Shown here in pieces: positions 17,299 through 24,882 of a DNA stretch of 64,000 nucleotides. Position 1 is the first letter of the stretch. Every line of letters starts with the position of its first letter. This DNA is from Desulfotomaculum nigrificans DSM 574 (lineage in GTDB: Bacteria > Bacillota > Desulfotomaculia > Desulfotomaculales > Desulfotomaculaceae): assembly GCF_000189755.2 (NCBI RefSeq), contig NZ_KI912183.1, positions 2,358,257-2,422,256 of the forward strand, read 5' to 3'. The notes beneath the pieces were generated by a model. The model saw nothing but the letters and a program-made list of their open reading frames with translations. It made no database searches and had not been told where the DNA came from. The translations under genes were made by a program, and so were the position numbers.

Positions 17299-18927
17299 AT
17301 GGCCATGAAAAAGAGGCCTAAGCCTAAATACCGGCAAAGATTAGGCGAAACAACCACAACCAGACCCGTCAATACGGTACGGCTGAATGTGGAAGAAGTG
17401 GTGGCTGAAAATACAGAACAAACCATTGTCCGTGGCAAAATCTCTGGATCTGACGTGAAGCCGGAGGTAGACAAAATTCTTTCCACTGATGCCACCGGTA
17501 AAGTTAAAAAGGTTGAGGTAATTCCCGACAAGGTTATTATCGAAGGAATCCTGAAACTGGAAGTTTTGTACTCTGCCTTTAAAGAAGACCAGTCGGTGCA
17601 TACTTTCCGGACCGACTTACCTTTTACAGATTTTGTCGAAGTTAGGGGTGCCAGGCCGGGCATGAATGCTGATATTGACATAGTAGTAGAGGATGTGAGC
17701 CTGACCAGAGATCCCAAATGCGCTGATGACTGGGATGTTGCCGCTGTATTAAAGGTTACTGCTCGGATTACCGAAACCCGGGAAGTCAATGCGGTAACCG
17801 AGTGTCCCACCGGTTTTAAGTGCGAAACCGAAAGGATGAAAGTTAAACATTTGGTGGGCTCTGGCAATAAGCAAGTGCTGATAGATAAATACTTTGAGCT
17901 GCCCCCGGATACTCCGGATGTAGATAGAGTTAGAAGATGTTCCTGTGATGTGGAAATTACCGATACCAGGATTATTAAAGACAAAGTCTTATTTGATGGG
18001 AAAGTAACCTTAGAGTGTACTTATACAGCTCTGAAGGATCATAAACCGGTGCATACCTTCGAGCGTACCTTTAAGTTTAACGATTTTATCGAAATAAAAG
18101 GCGCCGAAAAGGACATGGATGTTGACGTGGACGCTATGGTCGAATCCTGCACGGTAGAGGTTGCCGAGGGTAATGCCTGTAAGCTGGACGTCACCATTGT
18201 GCTGAATGTTAAGGTGCGGGTATCGGAAGAACGGGATGTTGATGTGGTAACCGATATTGAAGGTGCCACCGTCAAAACCGCCCCGCTATCCATGGAAAGC
18301 CCGGTGGGTGAAAAATGCAAGCAGGTAGTCATCCGTGACGCTGCTGAAATACCGGCCGGCAAGCCAGATGTTGACAAAGTTAGAGAAATCACGGCCCGTA
18401 ACTTCACCATTACCGATGTGGACATTGTTCCGGATAAAGTACTGGTACGTGGCAAGGTTGAATTTGAAGTAATGTATAAATCCATGAAACCGGATCATGC
18501 GGTACACATGTTACACCGCAAGGTTCACTTCAAGACCTTTATCGATGTGCCTGGTGCCCGCTCCGGAGACAATGTGGATGTTGATATTAACGTTGAATGG
18601 GCCAATGCCAAGATGGATGGTTGTGATTTGGTGATTGAGGCTGTACTGGAGGTTTGCGCCAAGGTTACTGAAACCATCGAACGGGAAGTTGTTATCGAGT
18701 ATACATTGCCCAAACCAACCGCACCGCCCACCACTGCACCGCCGGGAGCTTGTGTGCCTGGTACCACCTTTAATTACACCATTGTTCAGGGCGATACCTT
18801 AAACAAACTGGCCGCCCGTTTCGGCACCACCGTTCAGGACATTTTAAACGTCAACCCGCAAATCACCAATCCCAACCTAATTAATGTAGGTGATGTTATT
18901 AAAATTCCTTGCGTGGCCAAGGGTTAA
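17299..18927 (+). CDS. SipL-like spore envelope protein (DUF3794 x3, LysM)
   Basis: 542-residue protein with three DUF3794 repeats of about 150 residues each. Each has the pattern VIPDKV(I/L)..G...LE..Y.A.K...(V/P)VHTF followed by (D/E)FxE(V/I)(R/K)GA. A short Pro/Thr linker leads to a C-terminal LysM domain (YTIVQGDTLNKLAARFGTT) that should bind peptidoglycan. This architecture matches clostridial SipL, which anchors the coat protein SpoIVA to the cortex side. ATG at 17299 follows AAAGGAGG; longer in-frame starts lack a ribosome binding site. No signal peptide, as expected for a mother-cell cytosolic protein. Confidence 0.85.
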   Translation: MAMKKRPKPKYRQRLGETTTTRPVNTVRLNVEEVVAENTEQTIVRGKISGSDVKPEVDKILSTDATGKVKKVEVIPDKVIIEGILKLEVLYSAFKEDQSVHTFRTDLPFTDFVEVRGARPGMNADIDIVVEDVSLTRDPKCADDWDVAAVLKVTARITETREVNAVTECPTGFKCETERMKVKHLVGSGNKQVLIDKYFELPPDTPDVDRVRRCSCDVEITDTRIIKDKVLFDGKVTLECTYTALKDHKPVHTFERTFKFNDFIEIKGAEKDMDVDVDAMVESCTVEVAEGNACKLDVTIVLNVKVRVSEERDVDVVTDIEGATVKTAPLSMESPVGEKCKQVVIRDAAEIPAGKPDVDKVREITARNFTITDVDIVPDKVLVRGKVEFEVMYKSMKPDHAVHMLHRKVHFKTFIDVPGARSGDNVDVDINVEWANAKMDGCDLVIEAVLEVCAKVTETIEREVVIEYTLPKPTAPPTTAPPGACVPGTTFNYTIVQGDTLNKLAARFGTTVQDILNVNPQITNPNLINVGDVIKIPCVAKG

Positions 18928-18956
18928 CTATAAAAAACTTTTAAGGAGGAAAGAAA

Positions 18957-20018
18957 ATGCCAAACGGAATAACCCAAGTAGGTAATTGCGTTTTAGTTAA
19001 GCTGCCCATCGTAATTGCCGATATCCCTGGTTCGGTTAACGTAGATAACGTCACCTGTCTGGATGAGCAGGCTAAAAAGGTAGATCACATTGATGTCGTG
19101 ATTAGGGATTTAGAGGCTGATGCCGTTTTTTCCGGTCCCCATGGCACCAGGGCCGTTCCATGTCCGCCCAAGGCTACCAAACATTTTGGCGAACCCTGTC
19201 CCCCCGGTCCGTCAACTATCCGCAGTATCAATGTACATGGAACCGTGCACAAGCAAATTTACTTCGTCAATAGGGATGACGATGTACGCCATATGGCTGA
19301 AGATGTTCCTTTTACCAAGAACATCCATTTACGCCCGCCTCTGGAAGTTGAGAACCCGAATAACATCTCTATTGATTTCCGGGATGTAGATGTAAATGCC
19401 GATTTCCAACTGCCTCGGGCTACTCGCATTCAGCAGAATATAACTATTAACTTTGTGCTTAAGGTAACTGAAGATCAGCAAATTTGGATTCAAACCTGCC
19501 CGCCGCCGGAAACCATTCCGGGTCGGGAACTGGTGGCCAACGCCGGTCTGGAAGACTGGATCAATGCCACTACACCGGCCATTTGGAGTGCCAGCAACGT
19601 GGCCCGGTCTGACGCAGCCCACAGCGGCCAATTTGCAGCCCTGCTGGGTAGTAACGTGACCAATCCGGCAGCTTTAAGCCAGCGGCTAGATCCCACTGTT
19701 ATCCGTCCCGGCTTACAATACACCCTGTGCTTCTGGGCTAGAATATTTACTCCGCAGACTATTGGCGGTACGCCAAATTTCGCCCTTACCGCCCAACTGG
19801 CCTTCTATGATGAGGCCGGTAACCGGATAGGCACAGCGCCGGTGAACGTAGCTGGTTTAACTACCAATTATGCTCAATTTTGTTCAAATGCTACCACTCC
19901 TCCCAACGGAACATCCTTTGCCCAGGTGGAATTCTCCTTCCAGCCTGGACCTAACAACAATTCCGGAGTGCTCATTGATGATGTTTCCGTTAAGGCCAGT
20001 GGTACCCCTGCTGTATAA
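18957..20018 (+). CDS. Unrecognised protein with C-terminal CBM-like domain
   Basis: 353-residue protein of no recognised family. Residues 1-185 contain VEV/VIRDLEAD and KQIYFVNRDDDVRHMAEDVPF segments that loosely resemble the DUF3794 units of the upstream gene, suggesting common ancestry or a shared partner. Residues about 190-350 (LVANAGLEDWINATTPAIW to GVLIDDVSVKAS) look like a carbohydrate-binding beta-sandwich of the CBM4/9 type. No signal peptide. It follows the SipL-like gene by 29 bases with AAGGAGG, so the two are probably co-transcribed. A spore-surface role is inference. Confidence 0.7.
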   Translation: MPNGITQVGNCVLVKLPIVIADIPGSVNVDNVTCLDEQAKKVDHIDVVIRDLEADAVFSGPHGTRAVPCPPKATKHFGEPCPPGPSTIRSINVHGTVHKQIYFVNRDDDVRHMAEDVPFTKNIHLRPPLEVENPNNISIDFRDVDVNADFQLPRATRIQQNITINFVLKVTEDQQIWIQTCPPPETIPGRELVANAGLEDWINATTPAIWSASNVARSDAAHSGQFAALLGSNVTNPAALSQRLDPTVIRPGLQYTLCFWARIFTPQTIGGTPNFALTAQLAFYDEAGNRIGTAPVNVAGLTTNYAQFCSNATTPPNGTSFAQVEFSFQPGPNNNSGVLIDDVSVKASGTPAV

Positions 20019-20037
20019 CAACTAGTTAACTTCTGAT

Positions 20038-20068
20038 GAAGTCGCCCACCGGGCGGCTTCCCTATTTA
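20038..20068 (+). terminator. Intrinsic terminator
   Basis: GAAGTCGCCC pairs with GGGCGGCTTC (one T-G pair) around ACC, followed by CCTATTTA. It separates the SipL-like unit from the next promoter. Confidence 0.7.
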
Positions 20069-20098
20069 TACCAGCGTTAGTGATGTGGCCAAAGGGTC

Positions 20099-20125
20099 AC
20101 TTATGTTTCTGCCCCACATATACTA
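20099..20125 (+). promoter_or_regulatory. Candidate sigma-K promoter
   Basis: AC at 20099-20100, 16 bases, then CATATACTA at 20117-20125. This matches the sigma-K pattern (AC, 16-17 bases, CATAnnnTA) at every defined position, 36 bases before the GTG start of the next gene. The context is spore-like. The motif is short, so chance remains possible. Confidence 0.5.
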
Positions 20126-20160
20126 TAGTGTTAGTTTTGGACTCAAAAGGGGGGACTAAA

Positions 20161-20877
20161 GTGGAAAACAATAAACACGAGGAATCGGTAACCTCCACCA
20201 ATACGGCCACCTTTTCGCCTAACCAGGCTAGGGCAGCCGAAACGGGTGGATTGGATGAGGCACTCTTTAAACTACTGAACTTTCAGGCTCAGCATGGTGC
20301 GGATCAAAACTATACCATGATTATGTTGGCATTAATGAATTTGCTGGGCATCGTCAACTGTATGGAACGTCTGTTACCAGAAGGAGCCAGGACCGGAGGA
20401 GCGGCTGACCTGGCCAGCCGGATTGCCGGCATGTTGGGGGTGCCCAATATGCCGCCACCGGCACCGCCAAATAACCAGGGCGCACCCAAGGGGGGTATTG
20501 ATCCGGCTATGTTAGCTGCCCTGGCCGGCATGTTCGGAGGACCAAGAGGCCCCGCCGGTCCCGGTGAAGCTGCCGGTAAAGGGGGGATTGAGCCGGCCTT
20601 ACTGGCCGCTCTGGCCAGCATGATGGGAGGACCGGGAGGCGGGCCTAATCCGGCTGCCCTGATGGGTATGCTGGCCAATATGATGGGACTAGGCTCAATG
20701 CGGCCAGCGGAACCCCACCGAAAAGAAGCGCCGTCCAGGGAAGAAAAACCATCACCACCTGAGGAGAAACCAGGCCAAGCCAAAGAGCCCCCCAATAGGG
20801 AATCAGGACCGATGCCGCTGCCCCGGGGAGTGCTAAGATGGGATCCACGCCTGGGATCACCCACATCTTCAAATTAA
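20161..20877 (+). CDS. Unrecognised Gly/Pro/Met-rich protein, probable spore component
   Basis: 238 residues from a GTG with AAGGGGGG upstream. Residues 1-70 are ordinary and partly helical (EALFKLLNFQAQHGADQNYT). Residues 90-185 carry imperfect internal repeats (GGIDPAMLAALAGMFGG, GGIEPALLAALASMMGG, PNPAALMGMLANMMGLG) linked by Gly/Pro. The C-terminal 50 residues are Pro/Glu/Lys rich. No signal peptide. I recognise no family. A sigma-K-like promoter stands upstream and two YbaB-like genes follow at 14 bases. A structural or matrix role in the spore envelope is inference. Confidence 0.7.
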   Translation: MENNKHEESVTSTNTATFSPNQARAAETGGLDEALFKLLNFQAQHGADQNYTMIMLALMNLLGIVNCMERLLPEGARTGGAADLASRIAGMLGVPNMPPPAPPNNQGAPKGGIDPAMLAALAGMFGGPRGPAGPGEAAGKGGIEPALLAALASMMGGPGGGPNPAALMGMLANMMGLGSMRPAEPHRKEAPSREEKPSPPEEKPGQAKEPPNRESGPMPLPRGVLRWDPRLGSPTSSN

Positions 20878-20891
20878 GGAGGTAATAACCG

Positions 20892-21197
20892 GTGTTTGGA
20901 AATTTCAGTGGTATCTTATCCCAGGTACAGAACATGCAATCACAGTTAAAAGAAATACATGTGGAAGTAACAGTGGGGGAGGGTAATGTGGTGGTGGCCA
21001 TGAACGGGTCCCAACAATTACTGAGTATCAAAATTTCTCCCCAACTAATTAATATTAATGAAATAGCAAAACTGGAAGACATGGTGGCTGAAGGACTGAA
21101 CAAAGTGCAGTACGAGACCAGGAACAAAGTCCAGGAGCATGTCAGCAAAATAACCGGTATTAATTTGGCTAATTTTGCGCATATGTTCCAGGGTTAA
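20892..21197 (+). CDS. YbaB/EbfC-family protein, first paralogue
   Basis: 101 residues with the YbaB plan: N-terminal helix MFGNFSGILSQVQNMQSQLKE, a beta segment VEVTVGEGNVVVAMNG, then a C-terminal amphipathic helix. YbaB/EbfC proteins are small dimeric nucleoid-associated DNA binders, normally encoded between dnaX and recR. Here the gene sits in a spore-type cluster beside a second copy, 14 bases after the Gly/Pro-rich gene and 14 bases before the paralogue. GTG start with AAGGAGG upstream. The function in this context is unknown. Confidence 0.82.
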   Translation: MFGNFSGILSQVQNMQSQLKEIHVEVTVGEGNVVVAMNGSQQLLSIKISPQLININEIAKLEDMVAEGLNKVQYETRNKVQEHVSKITGINLANFAHMFQG

Positions 21198-21211
21198 GGG
21201 GAGGTGGCTTG

Positions 21212-21511
21212 ATGTTAGGCAATATGACTAAAATTTTAGGCCAAATGCAGCAGTTACAGGAACAGCTGAAAAAACTTACCGTTGAGGCAACTGCCGGAGA
21301 CGGGACGGTCAAAATTATTATGAATGCCCAGCAAAATGTTTTGGCAGTTCGGTTTGACCCGGATAAAGCAGGCAATATCGGACCGGAAGCTCTTGGCCAA
21401 ATGATAATCGAGGCCTTTAATGAGGCTCAGGCAGCCAGTAAGGCCAAAGCCAGGGAGGAAGTGACAAAGGTTACAGGCCTTAATTTATCTTCTCTGCCGG
21501 GGCTTTTTTAA
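21212..21511 (+). CDS. YbaB/EbfC-family protein, second paralogue
   Basis: 99 residues with MLGNMTKILGQMQQLQEQLKK, VEATAGDGTVKIIMN and LPGLF at the C-terminus, aligning end to end with the previous gene and with canonical YbaB. Of the two copies this one is closer to the usual family pattern. ATG at 21212 follows GGGGAGG; the TTG at 21209 is less likely. The pair may act as a heterodimer (inference). A terminator follows directly. Confidence 0.85.
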   Translation: MLGNMTKILGQMQQLQEQLKKLTVEATAGDGTVKIIMNAQQNVLAVRFDPDKAGNIGPEALGQMIIEAFNEAQAASKAKAREEVTKVTGLNLSSLPGLF

Positions 21512-21524
21512 CTCAATAATCTAA

Positions 21525-21559
21525 GGGCGGTCAGTTTTGCCAGCTGACCGTCCTTCTTT
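21525..21559 (+). terminator. Intrinsic terminator after ybaB pair
   Basis: GGGCGGTCAG pairs with CTGACCGTCC (one G-T pair), followed by TTCTTTT. Confidence 0.85.
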
Positions 21560-21565
21560 TACTTG

Positions 21566-21657
21566 GCATATCGGAAAGAACTTTCCGACATGCATAAGGG
21601 CAACTAAGGCTCCGCCTGCGCTAAAGCTTGGCGGAACCAAGTTTTCTTTAGGCATGC
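21566..21657. repeat. Hairpin repeat family 2, copy B
   Basis: GCATATCGGAAAG / CTTTCCGACATGC hairpin, then ATAAGGGC, an extra GC-rich hairpin segment around CTCCGCCTGCGC, then CCAAGTTTTCTTT, ending in GGCATGC. Shares its elements and their order with 6843-6906; copy B is longer in the middle. Confidence 0.7.
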
Positions 21658-21680
21658 AAAATTTGTCTTATAACGCTGTA

Positions 21681-21708
21681 ACACATAGTCAAAGTTACTC
21701 ATAATTTA
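21681..21708 (+). promoter_or_regulatory. Possible sigma-K promoter for the Cys-rich gene
   Basis: AC (21681), 17 bases, then CATAATTTA (21700-21708) fits the sigma-K pattern, 56 bases before the ATG. The sequence is A/T-rich and the same nonamer occurs by chance near 32650, so this is weak. Confidence 0.3.
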
Positions 21709-21764
21709 ATGTAAGAACGTTCCCGGGAATCGTTCACAGATTTAAACATAAGGAGGAATTTTGG

Positions 21765-21965
21765 ATGTCTAACGTATTAGAGGGAATTAAGGAAAAAGTA
21801 GGTGCATCTTGGAGTGGAAACTTAGGTCTGTGCTGCTGCCTGTTGCTGGCTCTCTTCATCATCGGTATTGCCCTGGTATTCTGCGGCTTACTGCCCTGGC
21901 ACCTGCTTGGCCTGTACCTGTTCTTAGCTCTGGCCATCTTCTGCTGCTGCTTCTGCTTCTGCTAA
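21765..21965 (+). CDS. Cysteine-rich membrane microprotein, family unknown
   Basis: 66 residues: a hydrophilic N-terminus MSNVLEGIKEKVGASWSG, then two hydrophobic segments separated by GLLPWHLLG. Each outer end carries a cysteine cluster (LGLCCC after residue 20 and FCCCFCFC at the C-terminus), nine cysteines in all. AAGGAGG lies 8 bases before the ATG, and a perfect 14-base-pair hairpin follows, so this is a well-formed small gene. The cysteines could cross-link or bind metal at the outer face (inference). No family recognised. Confidence 0.8.
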   Translation: MSNVLEGIKEKVGASWSGNLGLCCCLLLALFIIGIALVFCGLLPWHLLGLYLFLALAIFCCCFCFC

Positions 21966-22001
21966 ACTGCCCAAATAAAAGTTTTCAATTTATTTATGAG
22001 G

Positions 22002-22033
22002 GGAAAGGGCTACACCCTTGTGTAGCCCTTTCC
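22002..22033 (+). terminator. Long perfect hairpin after the Cys-rich gene
   Basis: GGAAAGGGCTACAC pairs with GTGTAGCCCTTTCC over 14 bases with a CCTT loop. There is no T-run, so it may stabilise the transcript as much as terminate it. Confidence 0.65.
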
Positions 22034-22078
22034 TACCTAAAATGATTTGGGCTAGGGCAAGTCAGGGAAAGGGAGTTG

Positions 22079-22618
22079 ATGACGGTGGGCGAAAGATCCA
22101 GCAACCGGCTCGCCAGTAACCTTGAACAGCTGGTCTCCAGAATTGAAAATGCCTACGCACAAAGGAGCAGTGAACTGGAACAGGTTTCCGGTGTGCTGGG
22201 AAATATGGATAAATTAGTGGATGTCATGGCCAGAGTAGAGATGCAAGCCATTGCCGAACGCCAGCTGAATGAAAAATTAGAGAGGTTAAATTTGCTGGTG
22301 GAAAAACTAGCTGCCCGTGAAGCCGCCGCCACTAAGGAAATTTCCATTGAGGAAACCCTGCGTAAGGTCATCAAAGGAGTCAAGGTTACCGGCAAGGTTA
22401 TGGATATTGTAGCCGGTAGTTTAGGGATCATGGTTGATTCAATTAGCGCAGCTGTAAAGAGTGACGGTGCTGCGGATACCACCAGGGGTAAAACCGGTAC
22501 CGAATCAGTGGATTTAGCCAGTGTGTTAAGCCCTATTGGTAGTATTCTACAGGGGTTGCTTGGCACGGAACCTGTTGATTCCGGCCAAGGTAAGACAGGA
22601 ACCAAAGAGGAGGCTTAG
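22079..22618 (+). CDS. Unrecognised coiled-coil protein
   Basis: About 179 residues. Residues 10-90 are strongly helical with heptad-like spacing (LEQLVSRIENAYAQRSSELEQ to LERLNLLVEKLAAREAA). A hydrophobic helix GKVMDIVAGSLGIMVDSISAAV lies near 125-147. The tail carries two GKTGT motifs with similar surroundings. ATG at 22079 (or TTG at 22076) after AAAGGGAG. No family recognised. It precedes the subtilase by 35 bases, so the two may be co-transcribed. Confidence 0.65.
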   Translation: MTVGERSSNRLASNLEQLVSRIENAYAQRSSELEQVSGVLGNMDKLVDVMARVEMQAIAERQLNEKLERLNLLVEKLAAREAAATKEISIEETLRKVIKGVKVTGKVMDIVAGSLGIMVDSISAAVKSDGAADTTRGKTGTESVDLASVLSPIGSILQGLLGTEPVDSGQGKTGTKEEA

Positions 22619-22653
22619 CGGTAGTGGGGCCCTGATGACAGAGGGATGAGGTT

Positions 22654-23751
22654 ATGGCCGGAATAACAACCAGACAAAGAATAATACTTTTTAAAGCCCG
22701 CCTCCACCGCGGTGAACTGACCCCTCCGCATATCAATTTAATCAATTGGGTGGGGGCCCAGGAAGTACTCCCCCTGCCAAATGTCAACGGTGTAGTTTGC
22801 AATCTACCGGCGGATATATCGGATGAAGAAATTTTGGCCACCGGCGCAGTGACGGCGGTGGAGGAAAACGTTAGGGTGCGGCTGGTACCCTGGACGCCGG
22901 TAAAATTTAGTCCTTTCTGGTCGGAGCAAGACCAGTTAATTCCCTGGGGTGTGCACTATATCGGGGCGACCCAGTGTTGGGGGGTGACCAGGGGCCGGCA
23001 TATTAAAGTGGCAGTGGTTGATACGGGGATAGACGGTAATCACCCGGATATCCAGGCCAACCTGAAAGGCGGTATAAATTTCGTTAACCCGGGCACTTCC
23101 TACTTTGATGATAACGGTCATGGTACACATGTGGCAGGCACCATAGCCGCCGTGGATAACGGCTCAGGCATCATCGGGGTGGCTCCGGAGGCTTCTTTAT
23201 ATGCAGTTAAGGTATTGGACCATCGCGGTGATGGTAACGTGCTTAATGTGATTTACGCTCTACAATGGTGTTTACAAAACAAAATAGACATCGTGAATAT
23301 GAGTTTTGGTACCGATAGTTATAGTCGGGCCCTGGAGGAAGCTGTCAAAACCGCCCGGCGTAACGGGCTGCTGATGGTGACCGCTGCCGGTAACGACAGT
23401 GGACCTAATACGGTGGATTACCCGGCGGTTTTCCATGAAACTATAAGTGTGGCTGCCGTGGATGGCAGAGGGCAACTGGCCGGTTTCAGTAGTAGTGGAC
23501 CGGAAGTGGACCTGTTGGCTCCCGGTGCTAACATAATTTCTACTTACCGGTGGGGAACCTACACCCGCCTGAACGGCAGTTCAATGGCTGCGGCCCACAT
23601 CAGCGGCGCTGCCGCATTAGTAAAGGCTAAATACCCTGAGGAAGATGTTGATCTGCTGCATCGGCGACTGGTATCAGGGGCAACGCCGCTAAAGGGGCCG
23701 GATAAAGGAATGACCGGTGCGGGGATCATTAGGGTGGATAATTCGATATAA
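22654..23751 (+). CDS. Subtilisin-family serine protease (S8)
   Basis: 365 residues with the full subtilase triad: D123 (VAVVDTGIDG), H156 (NGHGTHVAG) and S310 (NGSSMAAAH); the oxyanion asparagine is N247 in AAGNDSG. Residues 1-95 look like an I9-type propeptide (VVCNLPADISDEEI). No signal peptide is evident, so it may act inside the cell or in the spore, as ISP- or CspB-type proteases do. GATGAGG precedes the ATG. The spore-like neighbourhood supports a germination or coat-processing role, but that is inference. Confidence 0.92.
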   Translation: MAGITTRQRIILFKARLHRGELTPPHINLINWVGAQEVLPLPNVNGVVCNLPADISDEEILATGAVTAVEENVRVRLVPWTPVKFSPFWSEQDQLIPWGVHYIGATQCWGVTRGRHIKVAVVDTGIDGNHPDIQANLKGGINFVNPGTSYFDDNGHGTHVAGTIAAVDNGSGIIGVAPEASLYAVKVLDHRGDGNVLNVIYALQWCLQNKIDIVNMSFGTDSYSRALEEAVKTARRNGLLMVTAAGNDSGPNTVDYPAVFHETISVAAVDGRGQLAGFSSSGPEVDLLAPGANIISTYRWGTYTRLNGSSMAAAHISGAAALVKAKYPEEDVDLLHRRLVSGATPLKGPDKGMTGAGIIRVDNSI

Positions 23752-23877
23752 CTTCCTAATTATTTATATTTGCCCCGGTCGGAAGGTAAACTCCGGCGGG
23801 GGTTGATTTATGAGTGTATAATGGCCGGGCGTACGGTAAAAAATAGAATAGAAATCGGCGAGAAAGAGGTGGCAGCA

Positions 23878-24123
23878 TTGAAGAATAACCCTGAGATTAA
23901 AAATCACCAAAATATAACCAAGACTTTTAAGATTGGCGGGCTGCCAGGGGGGCAGCACGATAAGGAGGAAATAGAAACTTATCTGTCCCAAATAGACGGG
24001 GTTGATAAAGTGGTGGTTAACCTGGAGGATAGTACCGTGTCCGTGGACTTTGACCCGGGGGCAATCCATACCGACTATTTACGGGGCACCCTGAGAAGCC
24101 TGGGACATGATATTTTAGGTTAG
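23878..24123 (+). CDS. HMA-like small protein lacking the metal-binding CxxC
   Basis: About 81 residues from TTG 23878, with AGAGGTGG ideally placed. The fold pattern KTFKIGGLPGG..DKEEIETYLSQIDGVDKVVVNLEDSTVSVDF resembles a ferredoxin-like heavy-metal-associated (HMA) domain. However, the MxCxxC loop is replaced by GLPGGQHDK, so it should not bind copper in the usual way. A longer reading from 23770 or 23821 lacks a good ribosome binding site but cannot be excluded. Function unknown. Confidence 0.65.
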   Translation: MKNNPEIKNHQNITKTFKIGGLPGGQHDKEEIETYLSQIDGVDKVVVNLEDSTVSVDFDPGAIHTDYLRGTLRSLGHDILG

Positions 24124-24129
24124 GTAAAT

Positions 24130-24148
24130 AGCAGGCCAATGGCCTGCT
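24130..24148 (+). terminator. Short hairpin terminator
   Basis: AGCAGGCC and GGCCTGCT pair around AAT, followed by AATCTTATT. Confidence 0.6.
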
Positions 24149-24192
24149 AATCTTATTAGGATGAGGATTTGATGATGTGGCGGAGGGAGTAA

Positions 24193-24639
24193 ATGGACGG
24201 TAAACTACTGGCACTTATTATCGCAGCAGTATCAGGACTAACCATGGCGTTACAGGGTACCATTAACTCAGCCCTGGGCAAGGTGGTGGGACTATGGGAA
24301 ACTACATTTATTGTCCATGCCGTAGGCACGGTGGTGGTGGGGGTGTTAGTTTTTGTTTGCCACTTGGGGGCCTGTGATCTGGGGAAATGGGTAAGTGCTC
24401 CCTGGTATACCTACCTGGGTGGTGTGCTAAGCGTGCTGATTGTTTATATGGTAGCCCGCAGCATACCGGTGGCCGGGGTGGCTCCGGCCACTACAGCCAT
24501 TATTGTGGGCCAGGTACTTACCGCCGGTGTCATTGACCACCTGGGTCTCTTTGGAGTAGAGCGCATTCCCTTTAATTGGTATAACCTGCTGGGTACATTA
24601 ATGCTGGCGGGAGGAGCGTTTCTGCTGCTTAAAAAATGA
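24193..24639 (+). CDS. YdcZ/DUF606-family membrane protein
   Basis: 148-residue inner-membrane protein with about five hydrophobic segments. MALQGTINSALGKVVGLWETTF and the ARSIPVAGVAPATTAIIVGQ region are typical of the YdcZ (DUF606) family, related to small drug/metabolite transporters. Substrate unknown. GGAGGG precedes the ATG. Repeat island 5 begins immediately after the stop. Confidence 0.85.
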   Translation: MDGKLLALIIAAVSGLTMALQGTINSALGKVVGLWETTFIVHAVGTVVVGVLVFVCHLGACDLGKWVSAPWYTYLGGVLSVLIVYMVARSIPVAGVAPATTAIIVGQVLTAGVIDHLGLFGVERIPFNWYNLLGTLMLAGGAFLLLKK

Positions 24640-24642
24640 CTT

Positions 24643-24882
24643 ACGGGTATTTCTTTGGGGTCTGGCTATTGGCTGTTAGCTATTGGCCGTTGGCTTTTGG
24701 CATTTGCTTTCAGCTGTCAGCCATCGGCTATCAGCTTGATTAGGGATCTGCTTCGGGTTTTAACAGAAAGCAGATGGCTGAAGGCTAATAGCCGGACCCT
24801 TGAGGAATGCCCATTAGTCTAACAGCTAACAGCAGGCCCCAGATGGAATACCCATGAGCCAAGACTAACATCTGACCCCTAA
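24643..24882. repeat. Modular intergenic repeat island 5
   Basis: Begins ACGGGTATTTCTTTGGGGTC, continues through GGCTATTGGCTGTTAGC-like words and TTTCAGCTGTCAGCC, and ends in inverted units GGAATGCCCATTAGTC and GGAATACCCATGAGCCAAGA. The right end TGACCCCTAAGCC provides the stop codon (24879-24881) of the minus-strand L,D-transpeptidase. Confidence 0.75.
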
